Below are positions 25,798-35,220 of a DNA stretch of 64,000 nt, piece by piece. The translations under genes were made by a program, and so were the position numbers. The stretch spans positions 558,001 through 622,000 of the forward strand of contig CAWEGR010000004.1 in the NCBI GenBank assembly GCA_963808775.1. The letters are read 5' to 3'. Under the pieces are notes generated by a model. That model ran no database searches. It had not been told where the DNA came from and saw only the letters and a list, made by a program, of their open reading frames with translations. The DNA comes from JACVRW01 sp963808775 (GTDB lineage Bacteria; Actinomycetota; Thermoleophilia; Solirubrobacterales; Thermoleophilaceae). Numbering within the stretch: the first letter of the stretch is position 1; each line of letters begins with the position of its first letter.

Positions 25798-27188
25798 TCA
25801 GGCGGGCTCGCGCTCCGCCGCCTCGAGCGCCTCGAGCAGGTTGAGCCACAGCTCGCTGCGGGTCGGGAACGAGGGAACGGCGTGATAGAGGTCCTCGATC
25901 GGGACCGCGCCCGCCACCGCGATCGTGGCCGCGTGCAGGAAGTCGCCGATCTCCGGGCCCGTGAGCGTCGCGCCGACGATCACGCGCCGGTCCTCGTCGA
26001 CCACGATCCGCGCGGTGCCCGCGGCGCCGTCGCGCCCGTAGAAGCTCGCGCCGGCGCTGCCCTGGGTCGGCACCTCGACGACTCGCGTGTTGAGGCCCGC
26101 CTCGCGCGCGCCCGCCTCGGTGTAGCCCACGGCCGCCACCTGCGGGTCCGTGAAGATCACCCGAGGTGAGCGGGCGTCGTCGCTGCGGGCGCTGACGTCG
26201 CGGCCGAGGATCACGTCCGCCGCGACGCGGCCCTGGTACTTGCCCATGTGGGTGAGCAGCACGCGCCCGTTGGCGTCGCCGATGGCGTAGAGCCAGTCGC
26301 TGCCCGGGACGCGCATGCGGTCGTCGACCGTCACGGGCCTGCCGGGCTCGAGCCCGACGGTCTCGAGCCCGATGTCGCCCGTGTTGAGCCTCCTGCCGGT
26401 GGCCACGAGCAGCTCGTCGCCGGGAATCGCCATCCCGTCCTCGAGCTCGACGGTGACCTCGCCGTCCTCCGCGCGCACGGCCGTTCGCCTTCAGCCCGTA
26501 GTGGATGGCCACGCCCTGCTCCGTGAGGGCGTTCGCCACGTGCTCGCTGACGAACGGCTCCTCGCGCGCCAGCACGCGGTCGCCGGCCTCGATCAGGGTC
26601 ACCTGGGCGCCGAGCGAGCGGTAGGCCTGCGCCATCTCGACACCCACCACGCCGCCGCCGAGAATCGTCAGCCGCTCGGGAATCTCGTGCGCGGTCGTGG
26701 CCTCGCGGTTCGTCCAGGGCTCGGCCTCGGCGAGGCCGTCGATCGGCGGGATCAGCGGCGCTGCTGCCCGTGGCGACCACCACGGCCTGGCGAGCCACGA
26801 GCAGGTCGTCGCCGACCCGCACGCGGCGCTCGCCGTCGAGCCGGCCGGCGCCGCGCACGAGCGCGATCCCGCGGTCCTCGAGCCACGGGACCTGGCCCGA
26901 GTCATCGAGGTCGTGGATGATCTCGTCGCGCCGCGCGAGCACGGCCGCCACGTCGAGATCGCCGGTCACGGACTCGCGCACGCCGGGAATCCGCCTCGCC
27001 TCGGCGAGCAGCTCGCCCGGGCGCAGCAGGGCCTTCGACGGCATGCACGCGTAGAACGAGCACTCGCCCCCCACCAGGTGCTGCTCGACAACCGCCACCT
27101 CGAGGCCGCCGTCGGCGAGCCTCCCCGCACACACCTCGCCCGCGGGACCCGCCCCCAGGACGATCACGTCGAATTCGCGCTCACTCAT
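25798..27188 (-). CDS. Dihydrolipoyl dehydrogenase-like flavoprotein, two +1 frameshifts
   Basis: About 463 residues of the class I pyridine-nucleotide disulfide oxidoreductases. The FAD motif is VIVLGAGPAGEVCAG, the redox pair lies in GGECSFYACMPSKALL and the NAD motif is LTILGGGVVGVEMAQAYRSL. The C-terminal region contains HAVPSFPTRSEL. Frames break at about 26761 (after VVVATGS) and 26488 (after HYGLK), each explained by one extra base; total length 3n+2. The C-terminal HPTxxE of true lipoamide dehydrogenases is replaced by FPTRSE, so the substrate may differ. Divergent from the acyl-CoA dehydrogenase across operator 2. Confidence 0.75.
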
Positions 27189-27242
27189 GGTGCGGGCACG
27201 GTACCCGCAGTCGACGGCGCCCGCCGCGGCGGGCTGACTGAG

Positions 27243-27267
27243 AAGTAGGAAGTGCCACTGTTTACTT
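27243..27267. promoter_or_regulatory. 25-bp near-palindromic operator, copy 2 (acyl-CoA dehydrogenase)
   Basis: Outer arms AAGTAGGAAGTG and CACTGTTTACTT pair as inverted repeats at 9 of 12 positions around the centre. The site shares 21 of 25 positions with 18279-18303. It lies 16 bp upstream of a TAGCTT -10 candidate, so it covers the -35 region, as expected for a repressor or MerR-type activator. It could also act on the divergent flavoprotein gene. Confidence 0.7.
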
Positions 27268-27283
27268 CCTCGGCGCGCCGCGC

Positions 27284-27289
27284 TAGCTT
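27284..27289 (+). promoter_or_regulatory. Candidate -10 (TAGCTT) for leaderless transcript
   Basis: TAGCTT ends 6 nt before the acyl-CoA dehydrogenase ATG (27296), and no Shine-Dalgarno fits in between. The 25-bp operator is immediately upstream. Confidence 0.45.
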
Positions 27290-27295
27290 GCGCCC

Positions 27296-28483
27296 ATGGC
27301 CTCCGCTGACACGCTCCTCAAGCCCGACCACGCCGCCCGGCGCAAGCACTTCATCTTCACGGAGGAGCACGACCAGCTCCGCCAGTCGATCCGCGCGTTC
27401 GTCGTCAAGGAGCTCGCCCCGCACGCGGAGGAGTGGGAGGAGACGACCTTCCCGGACTCGGTCTTCCACCGCATGGGCGAGCTCGGGTTCCTCGGCCTCT
27501 CGTATCCCGAGGAGTACGGCGGGCAGGGCGGCGACTACTTCTGCAACCTGGTGCTCGCCGAGGAGATGGCGCACGCGAACTGCGGCGGGCTCGCCATGGG
27601 CGTGGCGGTGCACACCGACATGGCCACGCCGCCCGTCTACCTGTTCGGCTCGGACGAGCAGAAGCGCGACTGGCTCGTCCCCGCGATCCGCGGCGAGAGG
27701 ATCGCCTGCCTCGGGATCACGGAGCCGGACGCCGGCTCGGACGTCTCCGGCATCAAGACCCGGGCGGTCCGCGACGGGGACGAGTGGGTCATCAACGGCT
27801 CGAAGACCTACATCACGAACGGCCACCGGGCGGACTTCATCGTGCTCGTCACGAAGACGGACGCCGACGCCGGCTACGACGGCTTCTCCCTCTTCCTGGT
27901 CCCGATGGACACGCCCGGGGTGATCCGCGAGAAGAAGCTCGAGAAGCTCGGCATGCACGCGTCCGACACCGCGCTGCTCGCGTTCCAGGACGTGCGCGTG
28001 CCGGAGGACGCGCTGCTCGGCCAGGAGGGCAAGGGCTTCTACCACATCATGTGGGAGCTCCAGGGGGAGCGGCTGATCGGCGCGGCGGGCTGCGTCGCGG
28101 GCGCCCAGCGCTGCTTCGACAAGACGCTCGAGTACGCGACCGAGCGCTCCGCCTTCGGCCGCCCGATCGGCAAGTTCCAGGCGATCCGGCACAAGTTCGC
28201 CGAGATGGCCACGAAGATCGAGGCGGGCAGGCAGATGGTCTACACGACGGCCTGGCGCTTCGAGAACGGCGAGTACCCCGTCCGCGAGATCTCGATGGCG
28301 AAGCTCTACACCGCGCGCATGGCCTGCGAGGTGGTGGACGACTGCCTGCAGATCCACGGCGGCGCGGGCTACATGAAGGAGTACGGCATCGAGCGCGCGT
28401 GGCGCGACATGCGCCTGAACCGCATCGGCGCCGGCACCGACGAGGTCATGCTCGACGTGATCGGCCGCTCCTACGGCCTCTAG
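27296..28483 (+). CDS. Acyl-CoA dehydrogenase (isovaleryl/long-chain-like)
   Basis: A 395-residue FAD enzyme of the usual length. Signatures are LGITEPDAGSDVSGIKT (FAD/substrate loop), VINGSKTYITNG, ERSAFGRPIGKFQAIRHKFA and LQIHGGAGYMKEYGIER. The C-terminal IYEGT motif of medium-chain enzymes is RIGAGTDE, as in isovaleryl- and long-chain-type enzymes. There the catalytic Glu sits in the earlier helix, here probably the Glu of WELQGERLIGAAG. It oxidises an acyl-CoA and passes electrons to ETF. Controlled by the same operator type as the BKACE operon; an amidase gene follows 4 bp downstream. Confidence 0.9.
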   Translation: MASADTLLKPDHAARRKHFIFTEEHDQLRQSIRAFVVKELAPHAEEWEETTFPDSVFHRMGELGFLGLSYPEEYGGQGGDYFCNLVLAEEMAHANCGGLAMGVAVHTDMATPPVYLFGSDEQKRDWLVPAIRGERIACLGITEPDAGSDVSGIKTRAVRDGDEWVINGSKTYITNGHRADFIVLVTKTDADAGYDGFSLFLVPMDTPGVIREKKLEKLGMHASDTALLAFQDVRVPEDALLGQEGKGFYHIMWELQGERLIGAAGCVAGAQRCFDKTLEYATERSAFGRPIGKFQAIRHKFAEMATKIEAGRQMVYTTAWRFENGEYPVREISMAKLYTARMACEVVDDCLQIHGGAGYMKEYGIERAWRDMRLNRIGAGTDEVMLDVIGRSYGL

Positions 28484-28487
28484 CCGG

Positions 28488-29570
28488 GTGCGGGTCGAGA
28501 TCGACCGCTCGCGGCCCCTGCACGAGGGGGCCGAGCGCGGCCACAACCGCTGGTGGCCCGAGCTCGAGCCGGTCGCGTCGATCGAGCCCGGCGGCGAGGT
28601 CACGCTCGAGCTGCGCGACTCGCGCGACCGCCTGATCGGCCCGCTCTCGGCGCACGAGGACCTGCTCGGGGTGCCGAAGATCGCGCACCCGCTCACGGGA
28701 CCGGTCGAGGTGCGCGGCGCCGAGCCGGGCGACGTGCTCGAGGTCGAGGTGCTCGGCTACGAGACGGACGCGTTCGGCTGGACGGCGATCTGGCCGGGCT
28801 CCGGCTTCCTGGGCGACCTGTTCGGTGAGCCCTTCCTCGCGCGCTGGGAGCTCGAGCCGCTCGACGGCGGCCGCCCCGTGGCGCGCTCGGACGAGCTGCC
28901 GGGGGTTGCGGTGGCGGCCTGCCCGCACGCCGGCACGATCGGGGTGGCCCCCTCCCGGGAGCTGTTCGAGCGCGCCCTCGCGCGCGAGCGGGCGCTCGCC
29001 GAGCGCGGCGGCGACGCTCCCCTGCCCGACCCCGAGCTCGCCTGGCCCCCGGAGGCGGCCGAGGGACTCCGCACCTACCCGCCGCGCGAGAACGGCGGCA
29101 ACGTCGACGTGCGCGACCTCGGGCCCGGCGCGCGGCTGCTGCTGCCCGTGCACGTCCCCGGCGCCCTGCTGTCGGCCGGCGACCTCCACTACGCGCAGGG
29201 CGACGGCGAGGTCTGCATCGCCGCGATCGAGACGGGCGGCGCCGTGAGCTTCCGCGTGGGCGTCCGGCGCGAGGGCTGGCGCCCGACCTTCCCGGCCTAC
29301 GAGGCGCCGCCGCGCCCGCCGCGCGCGATGTTCGCGACCACGGGCATCCCGCTCGCGGACGACGGCACGCAGGGCGATCTCGACCTGAATCTCGCCGTCC
29401 GGCGAGCGCTGCTCGAGCTGCTCGGATGGATCGAGCACGAGCTCGGGCTCTCGCGGCCCGCGGCCTACGTGCTCATGAGCGTGGCGGCCGAGCTGCGCGT
29501 CTCCGAGATCGTCGACGCGCCCAACGCGCTCGTGTCCGCGGCGCTGCCGCTCGACGTGATCGAGAGCTGA
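28488..29570 (+). CDS. Acetamidase/formamidase (FmdA/AmdA) family protein
   Basis: A 360-residue protein with a GTG start 5 bp after the dehydrogenase stop. Family signatures are GPLSAHEDLLGVPKIAHPLT, ACPHAGTIGVAPSRE, RENGGNVDVRDLGPGARLLL and SAGDLHYAQGDGEVC, with the His/Asp zinc-site segment intact. The family hydrolyses formamide, acetamide or other small amides to ammonia and the acid. Co-transcription with an acyl-CoA dehydrogenase suggests a degradative role, but the substrate is not determined. Confidence 0.85.
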   Translation: MRVEIDRSRPLHEGAERGHNRWWPELEPVASIEPGGEVTLELRDSRDRLIGPLSAHEDLLGVPKIAHPLTGPVEVRGAEPGDVLEVEVLGYETDAFGWTAIWPGSGFLGDLFGEPFLARWELEPLDGGRPVARSDELPGVAVAACPHAGTIGVAPSRELFERALARERALAERGGDAPLPDPELAWPPEAAEGLRTYPPRENGGNVDVRDLGPGARLLLPVHVPGALLSAGDLHYAQGDGEVCIAAIETGGAVSFRVGVRREGWRPTFPAYEAPPRPPRAMFATTGIPLADDGTQGDLDLNLAVRRALLELLGWIEHELGLSRPAAYVLMSVAAELRVSEIVDAPNALVSAALPLDVIES

Positions 29571-29595
29571 CGCAACACCCGCCCGCGGGAGGCGC

Positions 29596-29601
29596 TACGG
29601 T
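29596..29601 (+). promoter_or_regulatory. Candidate -10 (TACGGT) for leaderless transcript
   Basis: TACGGT ends 7 nt before the ATG of the RTX-like gene at 29609, in a 38-bp gap after the amidase gene. Same arrangement as at 27284. Confidence 0.35.
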
Positions 29602-29608
29602 CGCGAGC

Positions 29609-31385
29609 ATGCGCTCCCTCGCCCTGGCCGCCGCCGCCATCGCCGTTGCCGTCGCCGCGATCACCGCCGCTCCCGCTGGAGCCGCCACGCTCAACGACAA
29701 CAACACGTCCATCGAGTACAGCGCCGGAGCGGGCGAGACCAACCAGCTGCGGATCTCGCGCAGCGGCGGAAGCGTCGTGTTCACCGACCCTGGCGCGACG
29801 ATCACGCCGTCGGGCAACTGCGCCCTCGTGGCGGCCAACCCCAATCAGGCTGCCTGCCCGTTCCCGCCGACCGCGGACATCCAGGGCAACCTCGGGGACA
29901 TGGCGGACACGCTGACGGTCGAGGCCTCCGTGACCGACATCGACAGCGTGAGCTTCACCGGCGGGCTCGGCAACGACGAGCTGACGGGCGGCGATTTCAC
30001 GAACGATTCGCTGTCGGGCGAGGACGGAGCGGATCGGCTCTTCGGCCGGGGCGGCCGCGACAACCTCAATCCAGGCAGCGGCGCGGGCGATCTCGCGGAT
30101 GAGGTCGACGGCGGCGCCGGCCAGGACGGCTTCAGCGGCAGCTCGGGCAACGACATCTACCGCGGCGGCCCCGGGCAGGACTTCTTCTCGACGTCCACCG
30201 CCCCGGACGGCAGCGACCTGTACGACGGCGGGCCGGACCGTGACGCCCTGTTCGTCAACCGCGACCTCCCGACGACCGTCAGCCTCGACGGGCTCGCGAA
30301 CGACGGCACGGGCGGCGAGAACGACAACATGCTCGTCGAGCAGGTGCAGACCGGGAACGGCAACGACGTGCTGACCGGCAGCGCGGCCGACGAGACCTTC
30401 TCGAGCTCGGGCGGAAGCGACCGCATCAGCGCGGGCGCCGGCAACGACAACCTGTCCGCCGGCGACGACAACGACGTGTCGAACGGCGGCCCCGGCGACG
30501 ACAACATCTTCGACGGCGAGGGCAACGACAGCCTGCTGGGCGGCGACGGCAACGACGAGCTGTCCGCGGGGCCGGGGAGCCGACACCATGAACGGCGAGG
30601 GCGGGGACGACACGCTCCAGAGCGGCTTCTTCGACGACGAGCCGGATGTCTTCGTGGGCGGCCCCGGCATCGACCGCGCCGATTACTCGAGCGCGAGCGG
30701 ACCGGTGGCGGTCGACCTGGACGGACAGGCGGATGACGGTGTCGCCGGAGAGCGCGACAACGTCGGCACGGACATGGAGGACGTGGTCGGCAGCGAGTTC
30801 GGCGACACCCTCGTGGGGAATGACCTCTCGAACGAGCTGATCGCCGGCGAGGGCAACGACGTCCTGCGCGGAGCGGGCGGCCAGGACGGGCTGCGCGGCG
30901 AGCGCGGCGCCGACGACATCGACGGCGGCAACGGGCGCGATTCCCTCGAGGGTGAGGACGGCGCCGACCGCATCCGCTCGCGCGACCGCGTCCCGGACGC
31001 GATCTCGTGCGGCGGCGCAGCCGACGTGGTGCTGCACGACGCCCGCGACCGCCCGGACGCCGACTGCGACGAGGTGAGCAGCGGGGTGCGCTTCCTCGCG
31101 AAGCGGGCGCCGATCCGCGGCCGCAACGCCGTGGTCCGGCTCACCTGCCCGAAGATCGAGGGAATCGTCTGCCGCGGCCGGCTCAGCCTGGCGAACGCGC
31201 GCGGACGCCTGATCGGGCGCACGCGCTTCGCGATCACGCCCGGCCGGCGCGTGCGGGTCCGCGTCACGCTCGTGCCGCAGGCGCGGCGAGCCCGCAGCCA
31301 GAAGGTCACGGCGCGCGCGCAGATGACCGACACGGCGCGCGAGCAGGCGATCACGACGGCGCGGCTGACCCTGTTCCGGCCCTAG
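29609..31385 (+). CDS. Secreted RTX-like calcium-binding repeat protein, +1 frameshift
   Basis: About 592 residues. A signal peptide (MRSLALAAAAIAVAVAAITA) leads into a beta-rich region, then many nonapeptide-like Gly/Asp repeats (GGLGNDELTGG, GAGNDNLSAG, GEGNDSLLGGDGNDELSAG, GEGNDVLRGAGG) typical of Ca2+-binding parallel beta-rolls. The frame breaks at about 30578, where one extra A separates LSAGPG from ADTMNGEGGDD; length 3n+1. The C-terminus is a basic beta domain (LTCPKIEGIVCRGRLSLANA) that may anchor it to the wall. No enzymatic domain is visible. A second such gene starts at 63369. Confidence 0.78.
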
Positions 31386-31390
31386 CCGCG

Positions 31391-32922
31391 ATGCCGGAGT
31401 TCGCCGACACGATCGCCGCGGCGTATGCCGTCGAGGGCGCGTCCGTGGACCTCGGGCGGGGGGTGCACGACGGCACCCTCGAGCCCGAGGCCGTCGTGCG
31501 TGTTCCGCTTCGGACGATGAACCGCCACGGCCTGATCGCCGGTGCCACCGGCACCGGCAAGACGGTCACGCTGCAGACGATCGCCGAACAGCTCTCGGAC
31601 GCCGGCGTGGCCGTGTTCACGGCAGACGTGAAGGGCGACGTCTCGGGCGTCGCGGTACCCGGCGCGGCCGGCGGCCCCGCCGAGAAGCGGATGGGCGAGC
31701 TCGGCCTGCCGTTCGAGCCGCGCGGCTACCCGGTCGACTACCTGTCGCTCGGCGGCATCGGCCCCGGCGTGCCGGTCCGCGCCGCGGTCTCCGACTTCGG
31801 GCCTCAGCTGCTCGCGAAGATCCTCGAGTCGAACGAGACGCAGGAGCAGAGCCTCCAGCTCGTCTTCCACTACGCGGACGCGAAGGGCCTGCCGCTCGTC
31901 GACCTGTCCGACCTGCGCGCGCTGCTCACCTTCCTCGAGTCCGAGGCGGGCAGGGAGGAGCTCGAGGGCATCGGCGGTCTCGCCTCCTCGACGGTCGGCG
32001 TCCTGCTGCGCGCGCTCGTTGGCCTCGAGACCGGGGGCGGGACGGAGTTCTTCGGCGAGCCGCAGTGGGAGATCGCCGACCTGATCCGCACCGCCCCGGA
32101 CGGGCGCGGCGTGATCTCCTGCCTCGAGCTGCCGGCGGTTCAGGACCGCCCGCGGCTCTTCTCGACCGCGCTCATGTGGCTGCTCGCCGAGCTCTTCGAG
32201 CAGCTCCCGGAGGCGGGCGACCTGCCCCAGCCGAAGCTCGTCTTCTTCTTCGACGAGGCGCACCTGCTGTTCAACGGGGCCACCAAGGCGTTCCTCGAGT
32301 CCGTGACGCAGACGGTGCGGCTGATCCGCTCGAAGGGAGTCGGCGTCTTCTTCGTCACCCAGGTGCCCGACGACGTGCCGGGCGACGTGCTCGGGCAGCT
32401 CGGCAACCGCGTGCAGCACGCTCTGCGCGCCTTCACGCCGGACGACGCGAAGCACCTCAAGGCGGCCGCCTCGACCTACCCGACCTCGGACTTCTACGAG
32501 ATCGAGGAGCTGCTGACGTCGATGGGCACCGGCGAGGCGGCCGTGACCCTGCTGTCCGAGAGCGGCGTGCCCACCCCCGTCGTCCACACCCGCCTGCGCG
32601 CCCCCGCCTCCCGCATCGGGCCGGCCGATGACGTGAAGGGGGCGGCCGAGGCGTCGCCGCTGTTCGCGAAGTACGGCACCCGCGTGGAGGGCGAGTCCGC
32701 GCGCGAGCTGCTGGCGGAGCGGATGGACGCGACGGACGAGGAGCGCGACCCGCGAAGCCCGGCGCGACTCGCAGGCGGACGCCGCAGGAGCGCCGCAGCC
32801 CGGCCCCGGCGCCGTCGGGCGGGCTCGACCAGCTCGGAGACTTCCTCGGCTCGCGCGAGGGCAAGGCGCTCCAGAAGAAGGTCGTGCGCGGCGTGTTCGG
32901 GATGCTGCGCAAGAGCCTGTGA
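31391..32922 (+). CDS. HerA-like ATPase, DUF853 (YjgR) family, 3' frameshift
   Basis: About 511 residues. Walker A is GATGTGKT at residues 51-58 and Walker B is KLVFFFDEAHLLF. VFTADVKGDVSGVA and LIRSKGVGVFFVTQVPDDVP are DUF853 hallmarks. These cytoplasmic P-loop ATPases resemble the HerA/FtsK motor; their role is unclear. The main frame lacks a proper end. Shifting frame at about 32753 (one base missing) gives GGLDQLGDFLGSREGKALQ and FGMLRKSL before TGA, the family's usual C-terminus. That TGA overlaps the GTG of the next acyl-CoA dehydrogenase. Confidence 0.82.
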
Positions 32923-34031
32923 GCGACCCGGGCCCGATCCCGCCCTTCACACCGGAACACGAGGCGCTCCGCGCCGAGATCCGCGGCTTCGTGGAGAGCG
33001 AGCTGCGCCCACATGCCCCGCGCTGGGAGGAGGAGCGCTGGTTCCCGGACGAGGTCTTCGAGCGGATGGCGGGCGCCGGGCTGCTCGGCCTCAAGTATCC
33101 GGTCGAGTACGGCGGCCGCGGCGGCGACTACGTCGACGACGCCGTGCTGACCCAGGAGCTGTCCCGCTGCGGGTCCGGCGGGCTCGCGGCGGGCATCGGC
33201 GCGCACATCGGGATCGCGACGCCGCCGATCTGGAAGTTCGGCACCGAGGACCAGAAGCGCCGCTTCCTGGCACCCGCGGTCCGGGGCGAGCGGATCGCGG
33301 CGCTCGGGATCACCGAACCGGGGGCCGGCTCGGACGTGGCCGGGATCCGCACCCACGCCCGCCGGGTCGACGGCGGCTTCCTCGTCAACGGTTCGAAGAC
33401 GTTCATCACGAACGGCGTGCGCGCCCACTTCGTCGTCACCGCGGTCAGGACGACCGAGGAGGGCGGTCACGGCGGCATCTCGTTCCTCGTGATCGAACGC
33501 GGGTCGGAGGGCTTCGCCGTCTCGCGCAAGCTCGAGAAGCTCGGCTGGCACGCATCCGACACCGCCGAGCTCGCGTTCGACGACGTCTTCGTCCCCGAGG
33601 AGAACCTGCTCGGCGAGGAGAACGGCGGCTTTCGCCTCGTGATGGCGAACTTCCAGTGGGAGCGGCTCCTGATGGCGCTCGGCGCCGTGGGCGGCATGGA
33701 GAGGACGCTCGAGCGCGCCGTCGAGGCGGCGGCGGGCCGTCCCGAGTTCCGCCACACGGTCGCCGAGATGGCGGTACGGCTCGAGTCCTCGCGCTGCCTG
33801 ACCGGATACGCGCTCTGGCTGTTCGCGAGCGGTCACGACGCCATCCGCGAGGTGACCGAGGCGAAGCTGCTCTCCCAGCGGTCCGCGCTCGACGTGGCCG
33901 AGGCGGCCTACCGCGTCACCGGCGGCGACCCCGACGTGGCGCGCGCGCTGCGCGACGCGCGGCTCGGGCCGATCGGGGGTGGCACGGACGAGGTGATGAA
34001 GGAGATACTGGGGAAGGTGATCGGGCTCTGA
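32919..34031 (+). CDS. Acyl-CoA dehydrogenase, second copy
   Basis: A 370-residue protein with a GTG start inside a GTGA overlap with the ATPase stop. Motifs are LGITEPGAGSDVAGIRTH, FLVNGSKTFITNG and KLEKLGWHASDTAELAFDDV, with a C-terminal LGPIGGGTDEVMKEILGK. It resembles the copy at 27296 but lacks the ERSAFG(K/R)P dimer segment; the equivalent region is shorter (AAGRPEFRHTVAEMAVRLES). The catalytic Glu is probably in NFQWERLLMA. The substrate is unknown. Confidence 0.85.
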   Translation: MSDPGPIPPFTPEHEALRAEIRGFVESELRPHAPRWEEERWFPDEVFERMAGAGLLGLKYPVEYGGRGGDYVDDAVLTQELSRCGSGGLAAGIGAHIGIATPPIWKFGTEDQKRRFLAPAVRGERIAALGITEPGAGSDVAGIRTHARRVDGGFLVNGSKTFITNGVRAHFVVTAVRTTEEGGHGGISFLVIERGSEGFAVSRKLEKLGWHASDTAELAFDDVFVPEENLLGEENGGFRLVMANFQWERLLMALGAVGGMERTLERAVEAAAGRPEFRHTVAEMAVRLESSRCLTGYALWLFASGHDAIREVTEAKLLSQRSALDVAEAAYRVTGGDPDVARALRDARLGPIGGGTDEVMKEILGKVIGL

Positions 34032-34046
34032 AGGCGCTCACGCTAG

Positions 34047-34283
34047 TCAGCTCGGCCAGCGGCCGTGCTTGTCGAAGTAGTCGCGCGCGGCATCCTCGCG
34101 GTCGCGGTCCTTGTCGCCCTCGACGCCGATCCGGTAGAGCAGGTTGAGGAGGAGCACGGCGGTCGCGGCGCTGATGAACATCGCGCCGATGACGATTCCG
34201 GTGCGGCCGGCCGTCGCCATCACGATCACCCCGGCGAGAAATAGCGCCAGCGGTATGCCGTAGCGAACGACGTACAGCGTCAT
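34047..34283 (-). CDS. Small two-helix membrane protein
   Basis: A 78-residue protein. Two hydrophobic helices (about residues 8-25 and 28-50) are followed by a charged C-terminal tail DKDRDREDAARDYFDKHGRW. The tail motif DYFDxHGRWP is common in small actinobacterial membrane proteins, but I know no assigned function. It converges on the acyl-CoA dehydrogenase gene and diverges from the SDR gene. Confidence 0.65.
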   Translation of the reverse strand: MTLYVVRYGIPLALFLAGVIVMATAGRTGIVIGAMFISAATAVLLLNLLYRIGVEGDKDRDREDAARDYFDKHGRWPS

Positions 34284-34356
34284 GTCCTTCGACCCTACCC
34301 GTCGCGATCGTCAGTATTGCGGCCCCGAACCAAGCGAATCACCAAGGAGAAACCAC

Positions 34357-35184
34357 GTGGGAATCCTCGATGGCAAGGCCGCGATCGTCACCGGGTCCGC
34401 CCGGGGCATCGGCCGGGCTACGGCCGAGCTGCTCGCCGAGAACGGCGCCAGGGTCCTGATCAACGACCTCGACGCCGACGTCGCCGAGCAGGCGTCGTCC
34501 GAGATCTCGGGCGAGACCGCCGTCTTCGGCGGCGACCTGACGAAGGAGGGCGTGACCGACCAGCTCGTCCAGAAGGCGGTCGACGAGTTCGGCCAGCTCG
34601 ACATCCTCGTCAACAACGCGGGCTACACGCGCGACAACGTCGTCCACAAGATGACCGACGACGAGTTCCAGGCGATGCTCGACATCCACACCATCGTCCC
34701 GTTCCGGATCATCCGGGCCGCCGCGCCGCACCTGCGCGAGCCGGCGAAGCAGGAGCGCGACGAGGGCCGCGAGGTGTTCCGCAAGATCGTGAACATCTCG
34801 TCGATCTCGGGCACGATGGGCAACGCCGGCCAGGCCAACTACTCAGCCGGCAAGGCCGCCGTCGTGGGCCTCACGAAGACCCTCGCCAAGGAGTGGGGTC
34901 AGTTCAAGATCAACGTGAACGCGGTTGCGTTCGGCTTCGTCGAGACCCGCCTGACAGCCGCGAAGGAGTCGAGCAACACGATGGTCAAGGACGGCGAGGA
35001 GATCCAGCTCGGCATCCCCGAGCAGATGCGGCAGATGGCCGCGATGTTCATCCCCGTCGGCCGCCCCGCCACGCCCGAGGAGGCCGCCGGCCCGGTGTTC
35101 TTCCTCTGCACCCCCTGGGCCAACTACGTGCACGGGCAGGTGCTGAACGTGACCGGCGGTCAGTTCGGAGGGATGTACATCTAG
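34357..35184 (+). CDS. Short-chain dehydrogenase/reductase, FabG-like
   Basis: A 275-residue classical SDR with a GTG start and AAGGAG 8 nt upstream. The cofactor motif is TGSARGIGRATAELL, LDILVNNAGYTRD is the NNAG motif, and the catalytic S-Y-K lies in ISSISGTMGNAGQANYSAGKAAV. The C-terminal LNVTGGQFGGMYI is longer than in FabG. It may act as a 3-hydroxyacyl-CoA dehydrogenase in beta-oxidation. It stands alone on the plus strand and converges with the homogentisate dioxygenase gene. A 10-bp palindrome (35193-35202) lies in the 36-bp gap. Confidence 0.85.
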   Translation: MGILDGKAAIVTGSARGIGRATAELLAENGARVLINDLDADVAEQASSEISGETAVFGGDLTKEGVTDQLVQKAVDEFGQLDILVNNAGYTRDNVVHKMTDDEFQAMLDIHTIVPFRIIRAAAPHLREPAKQERDEGREVFRKIVNISSISGTMGNAGQANYSAGKAAVVGLTKTLAKEWGQFKINVNAVAFGFVETRLTAAKESSNTMVKDGEEIQLGIPEQMRQMAAMFIPVGRPATPEEAAGPVFFLCTPWANYVHGQVLNVTGGQFGGMYI

Positions 35185-35220
35185 GCGTGCTGACCTGCAG
35201 GTGTCCGAGGAGCGCGCCGC

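Noticed and set aside
27219..27234. A 16-bp perfect palindrome GCCCGCCGCGGCGGGC near operator 2
   Set aside because: It is pure G/C and has no counterpart at the other operator. Such palindromes are expected by chance at this GC content.
29900..30570. The Gly/Asp repeat region as a CRISPR or DNA tandem repeat
   Set aside because: The periodicity is in the protein (about nine residues) with variable codons. There are no identical direct repeats with spacers.
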